64,000 nucleotides of DNA from Rhizobium sp. CG5. Its GTDB lineage: Bacteria > Pseudomonadota > Alphaproteobacteria > Rhizobiales > Rhizobiaceae. Shown here in pieces: positions 55,741-64,000 of the stretch. The stretch spans positions 434,001 through 498,000 of the forward strand of contig NZ_JABAEF010000002.1 of NCBI RefSeq assembly GCF_023701945.1, read 5' to 3'. Position numbers and translations under genes: made by a program. The first letter of the stretch is position 1. Each line of letters opens with the position of its first letter. The notes under the pieces were generated by a model. That model saw nothing but the letters and a program-made list of their open reading frames with translations. It was not told where the DNA came from and searched no databases.

Positions 55741-56301
55741 GTGCGGATCGTCGGCGGTGAATTTCGCGGCCGGCCCTTGGCCGCGCCAAAGTCCAACGCC
55801 ATCCGGCCGACCATCGACCGGACGCGCGAAAGCCTGTTCAACATCCTGACCCATGCCCATCCGGAGTGTCTGGAGGGGACGCGGGTGCTGGACCTGTTTG
55901 CCGGTACCGGGGCGGTGGGGCTTGAGGCCCTGTCGCGCGGCTGCCGGTCGGCGCTGTTTGTCGAAAACAGCGTCGAAGGCCGCAGCCTGCTGTGGGAAAA
56001 CATCGATAGCCTCGGCCTGCATGGCCGGGCCCGCATCCTGCGCCGCGACGCCACGTCGCTTGGCAGCAGCAATACCATCGAGCCCTTCCATCTGCTGTTT
56101 GCCGATCCGCCCTACGGCCAGGGGCTCGGTGAAAAGGCCTTTGCCGCAGCGCATGAGGGCGGCTGGCTGGTGCAGGGCGCGCTGGCCATTCTCGAAGAGC
56201 GTGCCGATGTCCTCGTCCAGGTCGACCGCAATTTCACCTTGCTGGAAGATCGCCTGTTCGGTGACACGAAAATGTACTTCTTTTCCTATAGGCCTGTGTG
56301 A
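55741..56301 (+). CDS. rsmD: 16S rRNA (guanine966-N2)-methyltransferase
   Basis: A 186-residue RsmD starting at GTG (MRIVGGEFRGRPL, the family N-terminus). SAM-binding motif I is VLDLFAGTGAVGLEALSRG; the catalytic motif is LFADPPYGQG (DPPY). It methylates G966 of 16S rRNA. It lies 6 bases after the rluB stop, so the two rRNA-modifying genes are probably one transcript. Confidence 0.95.
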   Translation: MRIVGGEFRGRPLAAPKSNAIRPTIDRTRESLFNILTHAHPECLEGTRVLDLFAGTGAVGLEALSRGCRSALFVENSVEGRSLLWENIDSLGLHGRARILRRDATSLGSSNTIEPFHLLFADPPYGQGLGEKAFAAAHEGGWLVQGALAILEERADVLVQVDRNFTLLEDRLFGDTKMYFFSYRPV

Positions 56302-56327
56302 CATCCTTCGATTGAAAGCCGTCAGAC

Positions 56328-57215
56328 ATGCAAGATGCAAGAGCCTCCACTGCCGCAGCCCTGGTGCGCTCAGAGAGATCCGAGCCCACGGTCGCCGTGG
56401 CCTTCGGGGCCGGCGGTGCCCGCGGCTTTGCCCATGTCCATGTCATCGAGGTTCTGAACGAACTGGGCATTGAGCCGGTGGCGATCGCCGGCTCGTCGAT
56501 CGGCGCCATCATGGGGGCCGGCATGGCAGCCGGCATGAGCGGCGCCGAGATCCGCGATTATGCGCTGGAAACGGTCGGCAAGCGGGCGACGGTCGCCAAC
56601 CGGCTGTGGAGCCTTGGCCCCAACACCATGCGCGACAAGCTCGGCGGCTTCCGCCTTGGCCAGTTCAATCTGGAACGCATCCTCAAGGCCTTCCTGCCGC
56701 CGCAGATCCCGGATGATTTTTCCGAGCTGAAGATCCCGCTCAAGGTCATGGCCACCGATTATTACGGCCAGGCCGAAGTGATCTGCGAGGAGGGCGATCT
56801 CAACGAGGCGCTGGCGGCGTCTTCCGCCATTCCGGCCCTGTTCATGCCGGTCAAGCTCAATGGGCGGATCATGATCGACGGCGGCATCTTCAATCCGGTG
56901 CCCTACGAACACCTGCTCGGCTTGGCCGACATCGTCATCGGCATCGATGTGGTCGGCGCGCCGGATGGCGACGGCCGGACCGTGCCGGCCCGCTTCGATA
57001 GCCTGTTCGGCGCCTCGCAGCTGATGATGCAGTCGCATATTGCCCTGAAGCTGAAGCTCGGGGCGCCGGCGATCTTCCTTCGCCCGTCTGTCAACGGCTT
57101 CGGCGTGCTGGATTTCCTCAAAGCCCGCCAGATCCTCGATCATTCCGAAGGGGTCAAGGACGACCTCAAGCGCGCCCTTGATGCGCAGTTCGCGCTGCTC
57201 TCGAAGATGGATTGA
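56328..57215 (+). CDS. Patatin-like phospholipase family protein
   Basis: A 295-residue patatin-fold protein of the bacterial RssA type. Oxyanion loop GAGGARGFAHVHVIEVL, nucleophile elbow GSSIGA (Ser) and the DGG dyad in MIDGGIFNPVPYEHLLG. It should hydrolyse acyl ester bonds of lipids; the substrate is unknown. The frame begins 27 bases after rsmD, so cotranscription is likely. Convergent with the CPA2 antiporter gene 10 bases away. Confidence 0.92.
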   Translation: MQDARASTAAALVRSERSEPTVAVAFGAGGARGFAHVHVIEVLNELGIEPVAIAGSSIGAIMGAGMAAGMSGAEIRDYALETVGKRATVANRLWSLGPNTMRDKLGGFRLGQFNLERILKAFLPPQIPDDFSELKIPLKVMATDYYGQAEVICEEGDLNEALAASSAIPALFMPVKLNGRIMIDGGIFNPVPYEHLLGLADIVIGIDVVGAPDGDGRTVPARFDSLFGASQLMMQSHIALKLKLGAPAIFLRPSVNGFGVLDFLKARQILDHSEGVKDDLKRALDAQFALLSKMD

Positions 57216-57224
57216 TATCAGCCT

Positions 57225-59030
57225 CTAAACGCCTTCTGCCGTGTCCTCGCTGGCCTCTTCGGCAGCAGCGGCACCGCGCTTCGGCTTCATCAGCGGCTCG
57301 GGGCGCACCGGCCGGTTGTGCAGCATGTGCCGTCCGGCCGAAATGCCATCCACCGCCTGGATCTGCAACCGCTCCTCGTCGCGCCGGCGGATATCGTCGC
57401 TGATGGCGGCGGCCCTCTCTTCGGTCACTCCGAGCGCCTCGATGGTCTTCTGGCCGAACAACAGCCCGGATTCCAGCGTTTCGCGCAGCTCGTACTCGAC
57501 ATTGCGGGCCCTGAGCGACAGGCTGTGGATGCGGTCATAGGCTCGCACGAACAGGCGCGCATCGGGAAATTCGGATGCCACCAGATCGACGATGCGGTCG
57601 GTGACCTCCCGTTTCTGGGTGCACACCGCAACAATCTTGGCCCGCTCGATGCCCGCCGCCCGCAGCACGTCGAGCCGGGTGCCATCGCCGAAATAGATGC
57701 GGAAGCCGAAGTTTGCCGCCTGGCGGATGCGGTCGGCGCTGTCGTCGATGATCGTCACCTCCCGGCCGCTGGCCAGAAGGATCTGCGCTGCGATCTGCGC
57801 GAAGCGCGAAAAGCCGATCATCAGCACGTCGGCGCCGGCCCCTTCGAAATCCTCGTCCAGCTCCTCGCGGCTTTCGTTCGACATGACCCGCGAGGCAAGG
57901 GCCGCCGCGATCGGCGTCAGCGCCATGGTCAGCGTCACGATGGAGATCAGCAGCGACGCCGTGCCGCTGGAAAATACGCCGGATGCGACGGCGGTGGTGA
58001 ACAGCACGAAGCCGAATTCGCCGCCCTGCGGCAGAAGGGCCGCAATCCGTATGGCATCGTCATGGGGAGATCCGGCCAGACGGCAGATCGTATAGATGAT
58101 GGTGGCCTTGATGGCCATCACGGTCGGGACGGCCACCAGGATGAACACCAGGTTGTCGACGATCACGTCGAGCTCGACCGACAAACCGACCGCCATGAAG
58201 AACAGCGCCAGCAGAATGCCGCGGAACGGCTCGATATCGGCCTCGAGCTCGTGCCGATAGGAGGATTCGGCCAGCATGACGCCGGACAGAAAGGCGCCCA
58301 TCGCCATCGACATGCCGCTTGCCTGCATCAACATGGCAGACCCCAGCACGATGAACAGCGCGGCGGCGATCATCACTTCCCGCGCACCGGTACGTGCGAT
58401 GATCTGGAACATCGGCGTCAGCAGGTAACGACCGACCATCACCATGCCGAACACCGTCGCAACGGCAACGGCGATGTCGATCAGCACCGATCCGGCCTGC
58501 GGGTCCTGGCGATTGCCGAGAATGGTGACCATCGCCAGAAGCGGCACGATGGCCAGATCCTGCAGCAGCAGGATGGAGAACGAGCGCTGGCCATAGCGGC
58601 TGTTGAGATCGGCGCGGTCGTTGAGGATCTGCAGGGCAAAGGCCGTCGAGGACAGCGCCAGGCCGAAGCCGGCTACCAGCCCACTGCGCCAGTCGGCAAG
58701 CCCGGTCGCCACTGCCGCACCGGTCAGCGCCAGTCCGCTCAGCACCACCTGCGCCGTGCCCAGCCCGAAAATATCGGCGCGCATGTGCCAGAGCCTCGAG
58801 GGTTTCAGCTCGAGCCCAATGACGAACAGCAGGAACACCACGCCGAGTTCCGCGACCGACAGGATCGCCTCGGCATCGGTGATGAGATGGAGGATCGGAC
58901 CGATGATCACGCCGGCGGCCAGATAGCCGAGCACCGTTCCAAGCCCCAGCTTGCGGAAAATCGGTGCGGCGACCACGGCGCCGCCCAGAAGCAGCAAGGT
59001 TTCGACGTAAAGCAGATTCGGCGTGGTCAT
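57225..59030 (-). CDS. CPA2 cation:proton antiporter with TrkA-N domain
   Basis: A 601-residue KefB/KefC-type antiporter, start at ATG 59030 (MTTPNLLYVETLLLLGGAVVAAPI); the frame open to 59141 is not used. About 12-13 hydrophobic segments make up the Na+/H+ exchanger domain (YLAAGVIIGPILHLI, DLAIVPLLAMVTIL, GMSMAMGAFLSGVMLAESSY); the C-terminal cytosolic part has a nucleotide-binding RCK/TrkA-N domain (DVLMIGFSRFAQIAAQILLASGREVTIIDD) and ends in a basic, Ala/Glu-rich tail. It probably exchanges K+ for protons. Regulated by no visible neighbour. Confidence 0.93.
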   Translation of the reverse strand: MTTPNLLYVETLLLLGGAVVAAPIFRKLGLGTVLGYLAAGVIIGPILHLITDAEAILSVAELGVVFLLFVIGLELKPSRLWHMRADIFGLGTAQVVLSGLALTGAAVATGLADWRSGLVAGFGLALSSTAFALQILNDRADLNSRYGQRSFSILLLQDLAIVPLLAMVTILGNRQDPQAGSVLIDIAVAVATVFGMVMVGRYLLTPMFQIIARTGAREVMIAAALFIVLGSAMLMQASGMSMAMGAFLSGVMLAESSYRHELEADIEPFRGILLALFFMAVGLSVELDVIVDNLVFILVAVPTVMAIKATIIYTICRLAGSPHDDAIRIAALLPQGGEFGFVLFTTAVASGVFSSGTASLLISIVTLTMALTPIAAALASRVMSNESREELDEDFEGAGADVLMIGFSRFAQIAAQILLASGREVTIIDDSADRIRQAANFGFRIYFGDGTRLDVLRAAGIERAKIVAVCTQKREVTDRIVDLVASEFPDARLFVRAYDRIHSLSLRARNVEYELRETLESGLLFGQKTIEALGVTEERAAAISDDIRRRDEERLQIQAVDGISAGRHMLHNRPVRPEPLMKPKRGAAAAEEASEDTAEGV

Positions 59031-59144
59031 CGCGAAAATGCCCTCCCTTTGGCGTTTCTGGCGTGGATTACCGGGAATCGGCGGGCCTGCCCTTGATGCA
59101 TTGTGGAATGCACAATAAATGGAGCCGGAATGAAAGGCCAAGCC

Positions 59145-60491
59145 ATGTCTTCACAAATCGATTCCGCCAATCTTTTATCCCGTGCCCATGAGTTGGTCGA
59201 GCTGGCCCGAAAGGCCGGTGCCGATCGCGCCGATGCCGTGGTCGTCAGGTCTCGCTCCCATTCGGTCAGCGTCCGCCTCGGCAAGGTCGAATCGACCGAT
59301 GCCTCGGAAAGCGACGACTTTTCGCTGCGGGTGTTCATCGGCAACCAGGTCGCCAGCGTCTCGGCCAATCCGGGCTTCGATCTCAAGGTGCTGGCCGAAC
59401 GGGCCGTCGCCATGGCCAAGGCCTCGCCGGAAGATCCCTATGCCGGTCTCGCCGACGAAGCCGATCTGGCGCGCACCTATCCCGATCTCGACCTATACGA
59501 TGGCACGGAAGTCTCGAGCGATCAGCTGCGCGAGGCCGCCCTGGCCGCCGAAGCCGCGGCACTTGCCGTGTCTGGCGTCACCAATTCGGCCGGTGCCGGT
59601 GCCTCCGCCGGCATGGGCGGGCTGGTTCTGGTCACGTCGCACGGCTTTGCCGGCAGCTATGCCGGCTCGCGCTTCGGCCGTTCGGCCGGCGTCATCGCTG
59701 GCGAGGGCACGCGCATGGAGCGCGACCACGATTATGACAGCCGCCTGTTCTTCGCCGACCTCGATGCTTCCGAGGATATCGGCCGCCGCGCTGGCGAGCG
59801 GGCCGTGCGCCGGCTGAACCCGCGCCAGGCCGAAACCGGCCGCAACGTCACCGTGGTTTTCGACCCCCGCGTCTCGCGCGGCTTCGTCGGCCATATCGCC
59901 GGAGCGATCAATGGCGCCTCCGTTGCCCGCAAGACCTCGTTCCTGCGCGACCGCATGGGCACCCAGGTGCTGAAGGCCGGCCTCAACGTGACCGACGATC
60001 CGCTCAAGGTCCGCGGCTCCTCGTCGCGCCCCTTCGATGGCGAAGGCGTGTCGGGCCGCAAACTGGCGATGATCGAGGATGGCGTGCTGAACCATTGGTT
60101 CCTGTCGTCGTCCGCAGCCCGCGAACTCGGCCTGAAGACCAATGGCCGCGGCGCCCGCGGCGGCACCTCCGTCTCGCCGTCGTCGACCAATCTGGAGCTG
60201 GAACCCGGCCCCATGACGCCGGAAGAGCTGATCCGCAGCATCGGCACCGGTTTCTACGTCACGGAATTGATCGGCCACGGAGTCGACATGATCAGCGGCG
60301 ACTACAGCCGCGGCGCCTCCGGCTTCTGGATCGAGAACGGCGAGCTTGCCTATCCGGTCTCGGAAGTCACCATCGCCTCGAACCTGAAGGAGATGTTCCT
60401 GCAGCTGACGCCTGCCAGCGACATCGACCGCAAGTTCGGCGTGGCGGCGCCCACCATCGCCATCGAAGGCATGACGCTCGCCGGCCGCTAA
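59145..60491 (+). CDS. pmbA: TldD/PmbA-family metalloprotease
   Basis: A 448-residue PmbA. It partners TldD in processing peptides such as microcin precursors and in protein quality control. Family blocks: LVELARKAGADRADAVVVRSRSHSVSVRLGKVES, VTSHGFAGSYAGSRFGRSAGVIAGEGTRMERDHDYDSR, and GRGARGGTSVSPSSTNLELEPG ... GHGVDMISGDYSRGASGFWIENGELAYPVSEVT. The start is ATG 59145 with AAAGG upstream; ATG 59130, after GGAG, is almost as good. First gene of the pmbA-cysQ-like-DUF4170-waaA group. Confidence 0.93.
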   Translation: MSSQIDSANLLSRAHELVELARKAGADRADAVVVRSRSHSVSVRLGKVESTDASESDDFSLRVFIGNQVASVSANPGFDLKVLAERAVAMAKASPEDPYAGLADEADLARTYPDLDLYDGTEVSSDQLREAALAAEAAALAVSGVTNSAGAGASAGMGGLVLVTSHGFAGSYAGSRFGRSAGVIAGEGTRMERDHDYDSRLFFADLDASEDIGRRAGERAVRRLNPRQAETGRNVTVVFDPRVSRGFVGHIAGAINGASVARKTSFLRDRMGTQVLKAGLNVTDDPLKVRGSSSRPFDGEGVSGRKLAMIEDGVLNHWFLSSSAARELGLKTNGRGARGGTSVSPSSTNLELEPGPMTPEELIRSIGTGFYVTELIGHGVDMISGDYSRGASGFWIENGELAYPVSEVTIASNLKEMFLQLTPASDIDRKFGVAAPTIAIEGMTLAGR

Positions 60492-60531
60492 GGGCCGCAG
60501 TCCCGAAAACAGAAAGGCCTCGTAGCACCTA

Positions 60532-61338
60532 ATGCCGGCAGACTCACCCTTCGATTGGCAGAGCGATCTTGCGCTGATCGCCGATGCGGCGCGGATCGCG
60601 GGCGAGATCGCCTTGACTTTTTTTGGTCAATCGCCGGAAGTCTGGTGGAAGAACGAGGGCCGTTCGCCCGTCAGTGCGGCAGACTACGCCGCCAACAAAA
60701 GCCTGGAAGAGCGCCTGCGCACGGCCCGCCCCGGCTATGGCTGGCTGTCGGAGGAAACCGACGACGATCCGGCGCGGCTCGCCTGCGACACGCTGTTCGT
60801 GGTCGATCCGATCGACGGCACGCGCGCCTTCATCGCCGGGGAGAAGACCTGGTGCGTCAGCGTCGCCGTGGTGCACAAGGGCCGGCCGGTGGCCGGAGTG
60901 CTGGTGGCGCCGGCGCTGCACGAGGTCTTCACAGCGGTGCTCGGCGGTGCGGTTTTGAAGAATGGCGTACCGATTTGCGTGTCGAATCCGGAACCGCAAG
61001 ACCGCTTGCGGCTTGCCACCCCGATGGATCTGATCGATGTGCTGGAAAAGCCCTATCGCGATCGGCTCGACCGGGTGAAGCATGTGCCGTCGCTGGCCTA
61101 CCGGCTGGCCATGGTCGCCGACGGCCGGATCGACGCGACACTGGTCAAGCAGAACTCCCATGACTGGGATCTGGCGGCTGCCGATCTGATCCTCGAACAG
61201 GCCGGCGGGAGCCTTGTCGACATGGACGGCAATGCCCTGTCCTACAATCGCCCGACCGTCCAGCATGGCCTGCTGTGCGCCTGTGCCGCATCCGTCCTGC
61301 CCGATCTGCTGCAGCACATGAAAGCCGCCGCAGGTTGA
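60532..61338 (+). CDS. Inositol monophosphatase-family phosphatase, CysQ-like
   Basis: A 268-residue metal-dependent phosphatase. Motif 1 is SEETDDD (metal Glu), motif 2 VVDPIDGTRAFIAG (DPxDGT signature), and motif 3 SHDWDLAAADLILEQAGG. The family includes CysQ 3'(2'),5'-bisphosphate nucleotidase, inositol monophosphatase and histidinol phosphatase; the VDPIDGTRAFI plus position by pmbA fits the CysQ-like group best, which is inference. It follows pmbA by 40 bases and is likely cotranscribed. Confidence 0.9.
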   Translation: MPADSPFDWQSDLALIADAARIAGEIALTFFGQSPEVWWKNEGRSPVSAADYAANKSLEERLRTARPGYGWLSEETDDDPARLACDTLFVVDPIDGTRAFIAGEKTWCVSVAVVHKGRPVAGVLVAPALHEVFTAVLGGAVLKNGVPICVSNPEPQDRLRLATPMDLIDVLEKPYRDRLDRVKHVPSLAYRLAMVADGRIDATLVKQNSHDWDLAAADLILEQAGGSLVDMDGNALSYNRPTVQHGLLCACAASVLPDLLQHMKAAAG

Positions 61339-61398
61339 CCTTTTCCCCGAAATCAAGCAGATGAAGGCTTGAATTGAAATTAAACGGAACCCCATGAA

Positions 61399-61650
61399 AT
61401 GACCGATTCCAGCGATAAGAAGCAGCTTCTCCATCTGGTCTTCGGCGGTGAGCTTTCCAGCCTGGAGGATGTCCAGTTCCGCGACGTCAGCAAGCTCGAT
61501 CTCGTCGGCATGTATCCCGACTATGCCAGCGCCCTGGTGGCCTGGAAGAGCAAGGCCCAGCAGACCGTGGACAACGCCCATATGCGCTATTTCATCGTCC
61601 ACATGCACCGTCTGCTGACCCCCGGCCAACAGACCATCGTCAAGGATTGA
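61399..61650 (+). CDS. DUF4170 protein
   Basis: An 83-residue protein of the DUF4170 family: KKQLLHLVFGGELSSLEDVQFRDVSKLDLVGMYPDYASALVAWKSKAQQTVDNAHMRYFIVHMHRLL. It is small, soluble and highly conserved next to waaA in alphaproteobacteria, suggesting a link with lipid A/Kdo biogenesis, though no function is established. A terminator follows its stop. Confidence 0.92.
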   Translation: MTDSSDKKQLLHLVFGGELSSLEDVQFRDVSKLDLVGMYPDYASALVAWKSKAQQTVDNAHMRYFIVHMHRLLTPGQQTIVKD

Positions 61651-61668
61651 TCGGGCCCTGGGCCACGG

Positions 61669-61705
61669 TGCCGTGAGGCCGGCTTTACGGCCACGGCATT
61701 ATTTT
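61669..61705 (+). terminator. Terminator after the DUF4170 gene
   Basis: Two stacked stems, TGCCGT/ACGGCA and GGCCG/CGGCC, separated by a two-base bulge and closed by a six-base loop, followed by TTATTTT. It suggests that waaA is transcribed separately. Confidence 0.85.
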
Positions 61706-61802
61706 AAACGCATTTATGACGCAAAACGATTTTTAATCTGCAAGCCTGACCGAGAGGGCAAAGGGCGTTGATAACCAACAAAAACAAGCGGACCGGAGCA
61801 AA

Positions 61803-63116
61803 ATGAGCGGATTGGCACGGGTTGCTCTCGCGACATATCGCTGGGCGGGTCTGGTGGCATACCCTCTTGCGGTGCCGTTTCTGGCGATCCGCGCCGCCAA
61901 GGGCAAGGAAGATCGGGCCCGCAGGCTGGAGCGGTTCGGCCATCCGGCCGCCGATCGGCCGCAAGGGCCGCTCGTCTGGGTGCATGCCGCCAGCGTCGGC
62001 GAGATGATTGCCGTGATCCCGCTGATGCGCGAGCTGCGCCGCCGCGATATCAACGTGCTGTTGACCACCGGTACGGTGACCTCGGCCGAACTGGTGCGCT
62101 TTCGGCTGGATGGCGACATCATCCATCAATATGTGCCGATCGACGTCAGGCCGGCGATCAGCCGTTTTCTGGCCTATTGGCAGCCTGATATCGCGATCAC
62201 GGTGGAATCGGAAATCTGGCCGGCGACGCTGATGGAGCTTCGCGACCGCCACATTCCCCATATCCTGGTCAATGCCCGCATCTCGGATCGGTCCTACGAT
62301 CGCTGGCGCGGTCATCTGTCGATCGCCGAAGCTTTGTTCGGCAAACTGGCCATGGTCGTTGCCCAGTCGGATCTCGATGCGGAGCGGTTCCGCGATCTGG
62401 GCGCCTGGCCGGTCATGGTCTCCGGCAATATCAAGGTCGATACCGACGCGCCGCCCTGCGATGCGGCGGTTCTTGCCCAATACCGTCGGCAGATCGGCGA
62501 TCGCAACACCTGGGCGGCCATCTCCACTTTCGAGGGGGAAGAGAAGGTCGCCATGATGGTGCATCGCGCCGTCAAGGCCCATACCGGCATGCTGACCATC
62601 GTCGTGCCGCGCCATCCCGAACGGTGCGACGAGATCGAGGCGATGATGGTCGAGAAGGGCCTGAAGGTGGCCCGCCGCACCCGCAACGATCCGATCACCC
62701 CGGAAACCGACATCCTGCTCGGCGACACGATCGGCGAAATGGGCCTTTATCTGCGCCTGACGGAAATCGCCTTTGTCGGCCGCTCGATGCATGGCAAGGG
62801 CGGCCAGAACCCGCTGGAGCCAGCCATGCTCGGCTGCGCGGTGCTGACCGGTCCGAATGTCGAGAATTTCCGCGAGAGCTATCAGAAACTGGTCAAGGGC
62901 GGCAGCGCCCGCGTCGTGCGCGATGCGGAAATGCTGGCCAAGGCCGTGCATTTCCTGACCGGCAATCACCTGGCCCGCCAGAAGATGGTCGATGCCGGCA
63001 TGGAAAGCGTCCAGCAGATGCGCGGCGCTTTGTCTGCCACCATCAAGGGCCTGGAGCCCTATATCAATCCGCTGACCGTCAAGGCGCGGCTGGAACCGAG
63101 GGCCGCGCGCGGATGA
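61803..63116 (+). CDS. waaA: 3-deoxy-D-manno-octulosonic acid transferase
   Basis: A 437-residue Kdo transferase (GT-B fold, family GT30) that adds Kdo residues from CMP-Kdo to lipid IVA at the inner membrane. N-terminal membrane anchor (LVAYPLAVPFLAIRAAKG), then RLERFGHPAADRPQGPLVWVHAASVGE, TTGTVTSAELVRFRL and the C-terminal GGQNPLEPAMLGCAVLTGPNVENFRESYQKL. Its stop overlaps the next gene as ATGA. Confidence 0.95.
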   Translation: MSGLARVALATYRWAGLVAYPLAVPFLAIRAAKGKEDRARRLERFGHPAADRPQGPLVWVHAASVGEMIAVIPLMRELRRRDINVLLTTGTVTSAELVRFRLDGDIIHQYVPIDVRPAISRFLAYWQPDIAITVESEIWPATLMELRDRHIPHILVNARISDRSYDRWRGHLSIAEALFGKLAMVVAQSDLDAERFRDLGAWPVMVSGNIKVDTDAPPCDAAVLAQYRRQIGDRNTWAAISTFEGEEKVAMMVHRAVKAHTGMLTIVVPRHPERCDEIEAMMVEKGLKVARRTRNDPITPETDILLGDTIGEMGLYLRLTEIAFVGRSMHGKGGQNPLEPAMLGCAVLTGPNVENFRESYQKLVKGGSARVVRDAEMLAKAVHFLTGNHLARQKMVDAGMESVQQMRGALSATIKGLEPYINPLTVKARLEPRAARG

Positions 63117-63844
63117 GCGGTTCGGACCGTGATGCCGAGCGCAGCCCGGCTGCCATCGTCGGACTTCTCTTCGACAAGGATGGCACGCTTCTCGACTATG
63201 ACGAAAGCTGGGGGCCGGTGAACCGGCAGCTGGCGCTGATGGCCGCCGATGGCGATACGGTTCTGGCCGATCGCCTGCTGTCTGCCTGCGGCATGGATCC
63301 GGAAAGCGGCTATGTCGTGCCCGACAGCCTGCTGGCGGCCGGCAATTCCCGCGAGATCGCCGAAGGCCTGGCCGAAGCCGGCTCGCCTTTCGATGCCGAC
63401 ACGCTGGCCGAGCGGCTCGACGAGATCTTTGCCTCGGCCTCCGACATATCAGTGCCGGTCACTGATCTCGCCCTGCTGTTTAAGCGGCTGACCGGTCTCG
63501 GGTTCCGGCTCGGCATTGCCTCCAGCGACAATGAGCGCTCGATCCGCAACATCGTCCGGCGCTTCGGGCTGGAGAGTTATGTCGAATTCGTCGCCGGCTA
63601 CGACAGCGGTCATGGCGTCAAGCCGGAGCCAGGCATGGTGCTGGCCTTCTGCCGGGCGACCGGGCTTGAGCCCTACCAGGTGGCGGTGGTCGGCGACAAC
63701 AATCACGATCTGCACATGGGCCGCAATGCCGGCGTCGGTTTGACCGTCGCCGTCCTGACCGGTACCGGCTCCCGCCTGACGCTCGAACCGGCCAGCGATT
63801 TCTGCCTGAACGACATTACCGAGCTCGAACGGATCCTGCGGTAG
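63113..63844 (+). CDS. HAD-superfamily phosphatase, Gph-like
   Basis: A 243-residue HAD hydrolase, start ATG 63113 overlapping the waaA stop (ATGA). Motif I LLFDKDGTLLDYDESW, motif II LGIASSDNERS, motif III around VKPEPGMV (Lys), motif IV VAVVGDNNHDLHMGRNAGVG. It has a helical C1 cap. It resembles phosphoglycolate-phosphatase-like enzymes, but the substrate is unknown; translational coupling to waaA suggests a role with sugar phosphates of the Kdo/lipid A path, which is inference. The frame open far upstream runs inside waaA and is rejected. Confidence 0.88.
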   Translation: MSGSDRDAERSPAAIVGLLFDKDGTLLDYDESWGPVNRQLALMAADGDTVLADRLLSACGMDPESGYVVPDSLLAAGNSREIAEGLAEAGSPFDADTLAERLDEIFASASDISVPVTDLALLFKRLTGLGFRLGIASSDNERSIRNIVRRFGLESYVEFVAGYDSGHGVKPEPGMVLAFCRATGLEPYQVAVVGDNNHDLHMGRNAGVGLTVAVLTGTGSRLTLEPASDFCLNDITELERILR

Positions 63845-63867
63845 GACCGTTTCGAACCGCCGATTGG

Positions 63868-63909
63868 AAAAGACCCTCTCTGGCCTGCCGGCCATCTCCC
63901 CCACAAGGC
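63868..63909. repeat. Truncated A-type palindromic element
   Basis: Carries the CTCTGGCCTGCCGGCCATCT block and the start of the CCCCCACAAGG hairpin, then diverges. Same orientation as the copy at 19471. The last 90 bases of the window show no supported gene. Confidence 0.75.
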
Positions 63910-64000
63910 GATAGCCCCTTCGTCGCAAGGGTGGATCATCTGCCTGTTCCGTTATATGACACTCACCTTGTACCGGCTGGAGGGGATGCCAAGCGATGAT

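Noticed and set aside
53887..56340. 817-codon frame opposite rluB and rsmD
   Set aside because: Antisense to two clear enzymes; its composition mirrors the repetitive rluB tail.

Overview
The window is chromosomal DNA from a high-GC alphaproteobacterium, most likely Rhizobiaceae (Rhizobium/Agrobacterium group). The evidence is a mannosylfructose synthase/phosphatase pair (a pathway described in Agrobacterium), the hisS-hisZ-hisG order with a short HisG, plant-type GshA, DUF3422, DUF6880 and DUF4170 proteins typical of Rhizobiales, a CIRCE-controlled groESL operon, and palindromic intergenic mosaic repeats of the kind known from rhizobia. No rRNA, tRNA, CRISPR array or prophage is visible. About 60 protein genes fill almost the whole window.

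Layout. 1-2.5 kb: an exported protein cut by the window edge, a DUF1127 protein and a DUF937 protein. 2.6-7.1 kb, minus strand: phosphate permease pit, rsmE, gshA and a Nudix hydrolase. 7.3-9.4 kb: mannosylfructose synthesis (mfpsA, mfppA). 9.5-13.3 kb: lutR-lutA-lutB-lutC for lactate oxidation, tightly coupled. 13.4-16.9 kb: DUF3422 protein, a HicAB toxin-antitoxin module and a DUF6880 protein. 16.9-22.9 kb: a LysR regulator divergent from the glycolate oxidase genes glcD-glcE-glcF, with a foreign-looking NucS-type nuclease gene set between glcE and glcF. 23-26 kb: envelope genes (secreted protein, outer-membrane barrel, two L,D-transpeptidases). 26-31.5 kb: tag, HAD hydrolase, YeiH exporter with divergent LysR, DUF305/His-Cys-rich exported pair, methyltransferase-like gene. 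31.5-32.3 kb: a tandem toxin-antitoxin locus in which one toxin is reduced to its first 21 codons.

32.4-37 kb: histidine genes hisS, hisZ, hisG, with a VOC-family gene and repeats between hisS and hisZ. hisS carries a large AT-rich in-frame insertion. 37-38.3 kb: an IS110-family transposase broken by a one-base deletion. 38.3-42.5 kb: doxX, a small PAS-like protein, an AT-rich gene-poor stretch, and groESL. 42.5-51.4 kb: chrA, a HAD phosphatase, ribF, a diguanylate cyclase, ileS and a lipoprotein. 51.5-52.9 kb: GNAT acetyltransferase and a PrlF-YhaV toxin-antitoxin module. 53.2-57.2 kb: tadA, an RluB-type pseudouridine synthase with a very long basic tail, rsmD and a patatin. 57.2-63.8 kb: CPA2 antiporter, pmbA, a CysQ-like phosphatase, DUF4170 protein, waaA and a HAD phosphatase.

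Most of the window is core housekeeping DNA. The accessory signals worth following are the NucS-type nuclease coupled into the glc operon, the enlarged HisRS insertion domain, the decayed and tandem toxin-antitoxin locus, the IS110 remnant with a 34-bp perfect palindrome upstream, and the composite palindromic repeats.
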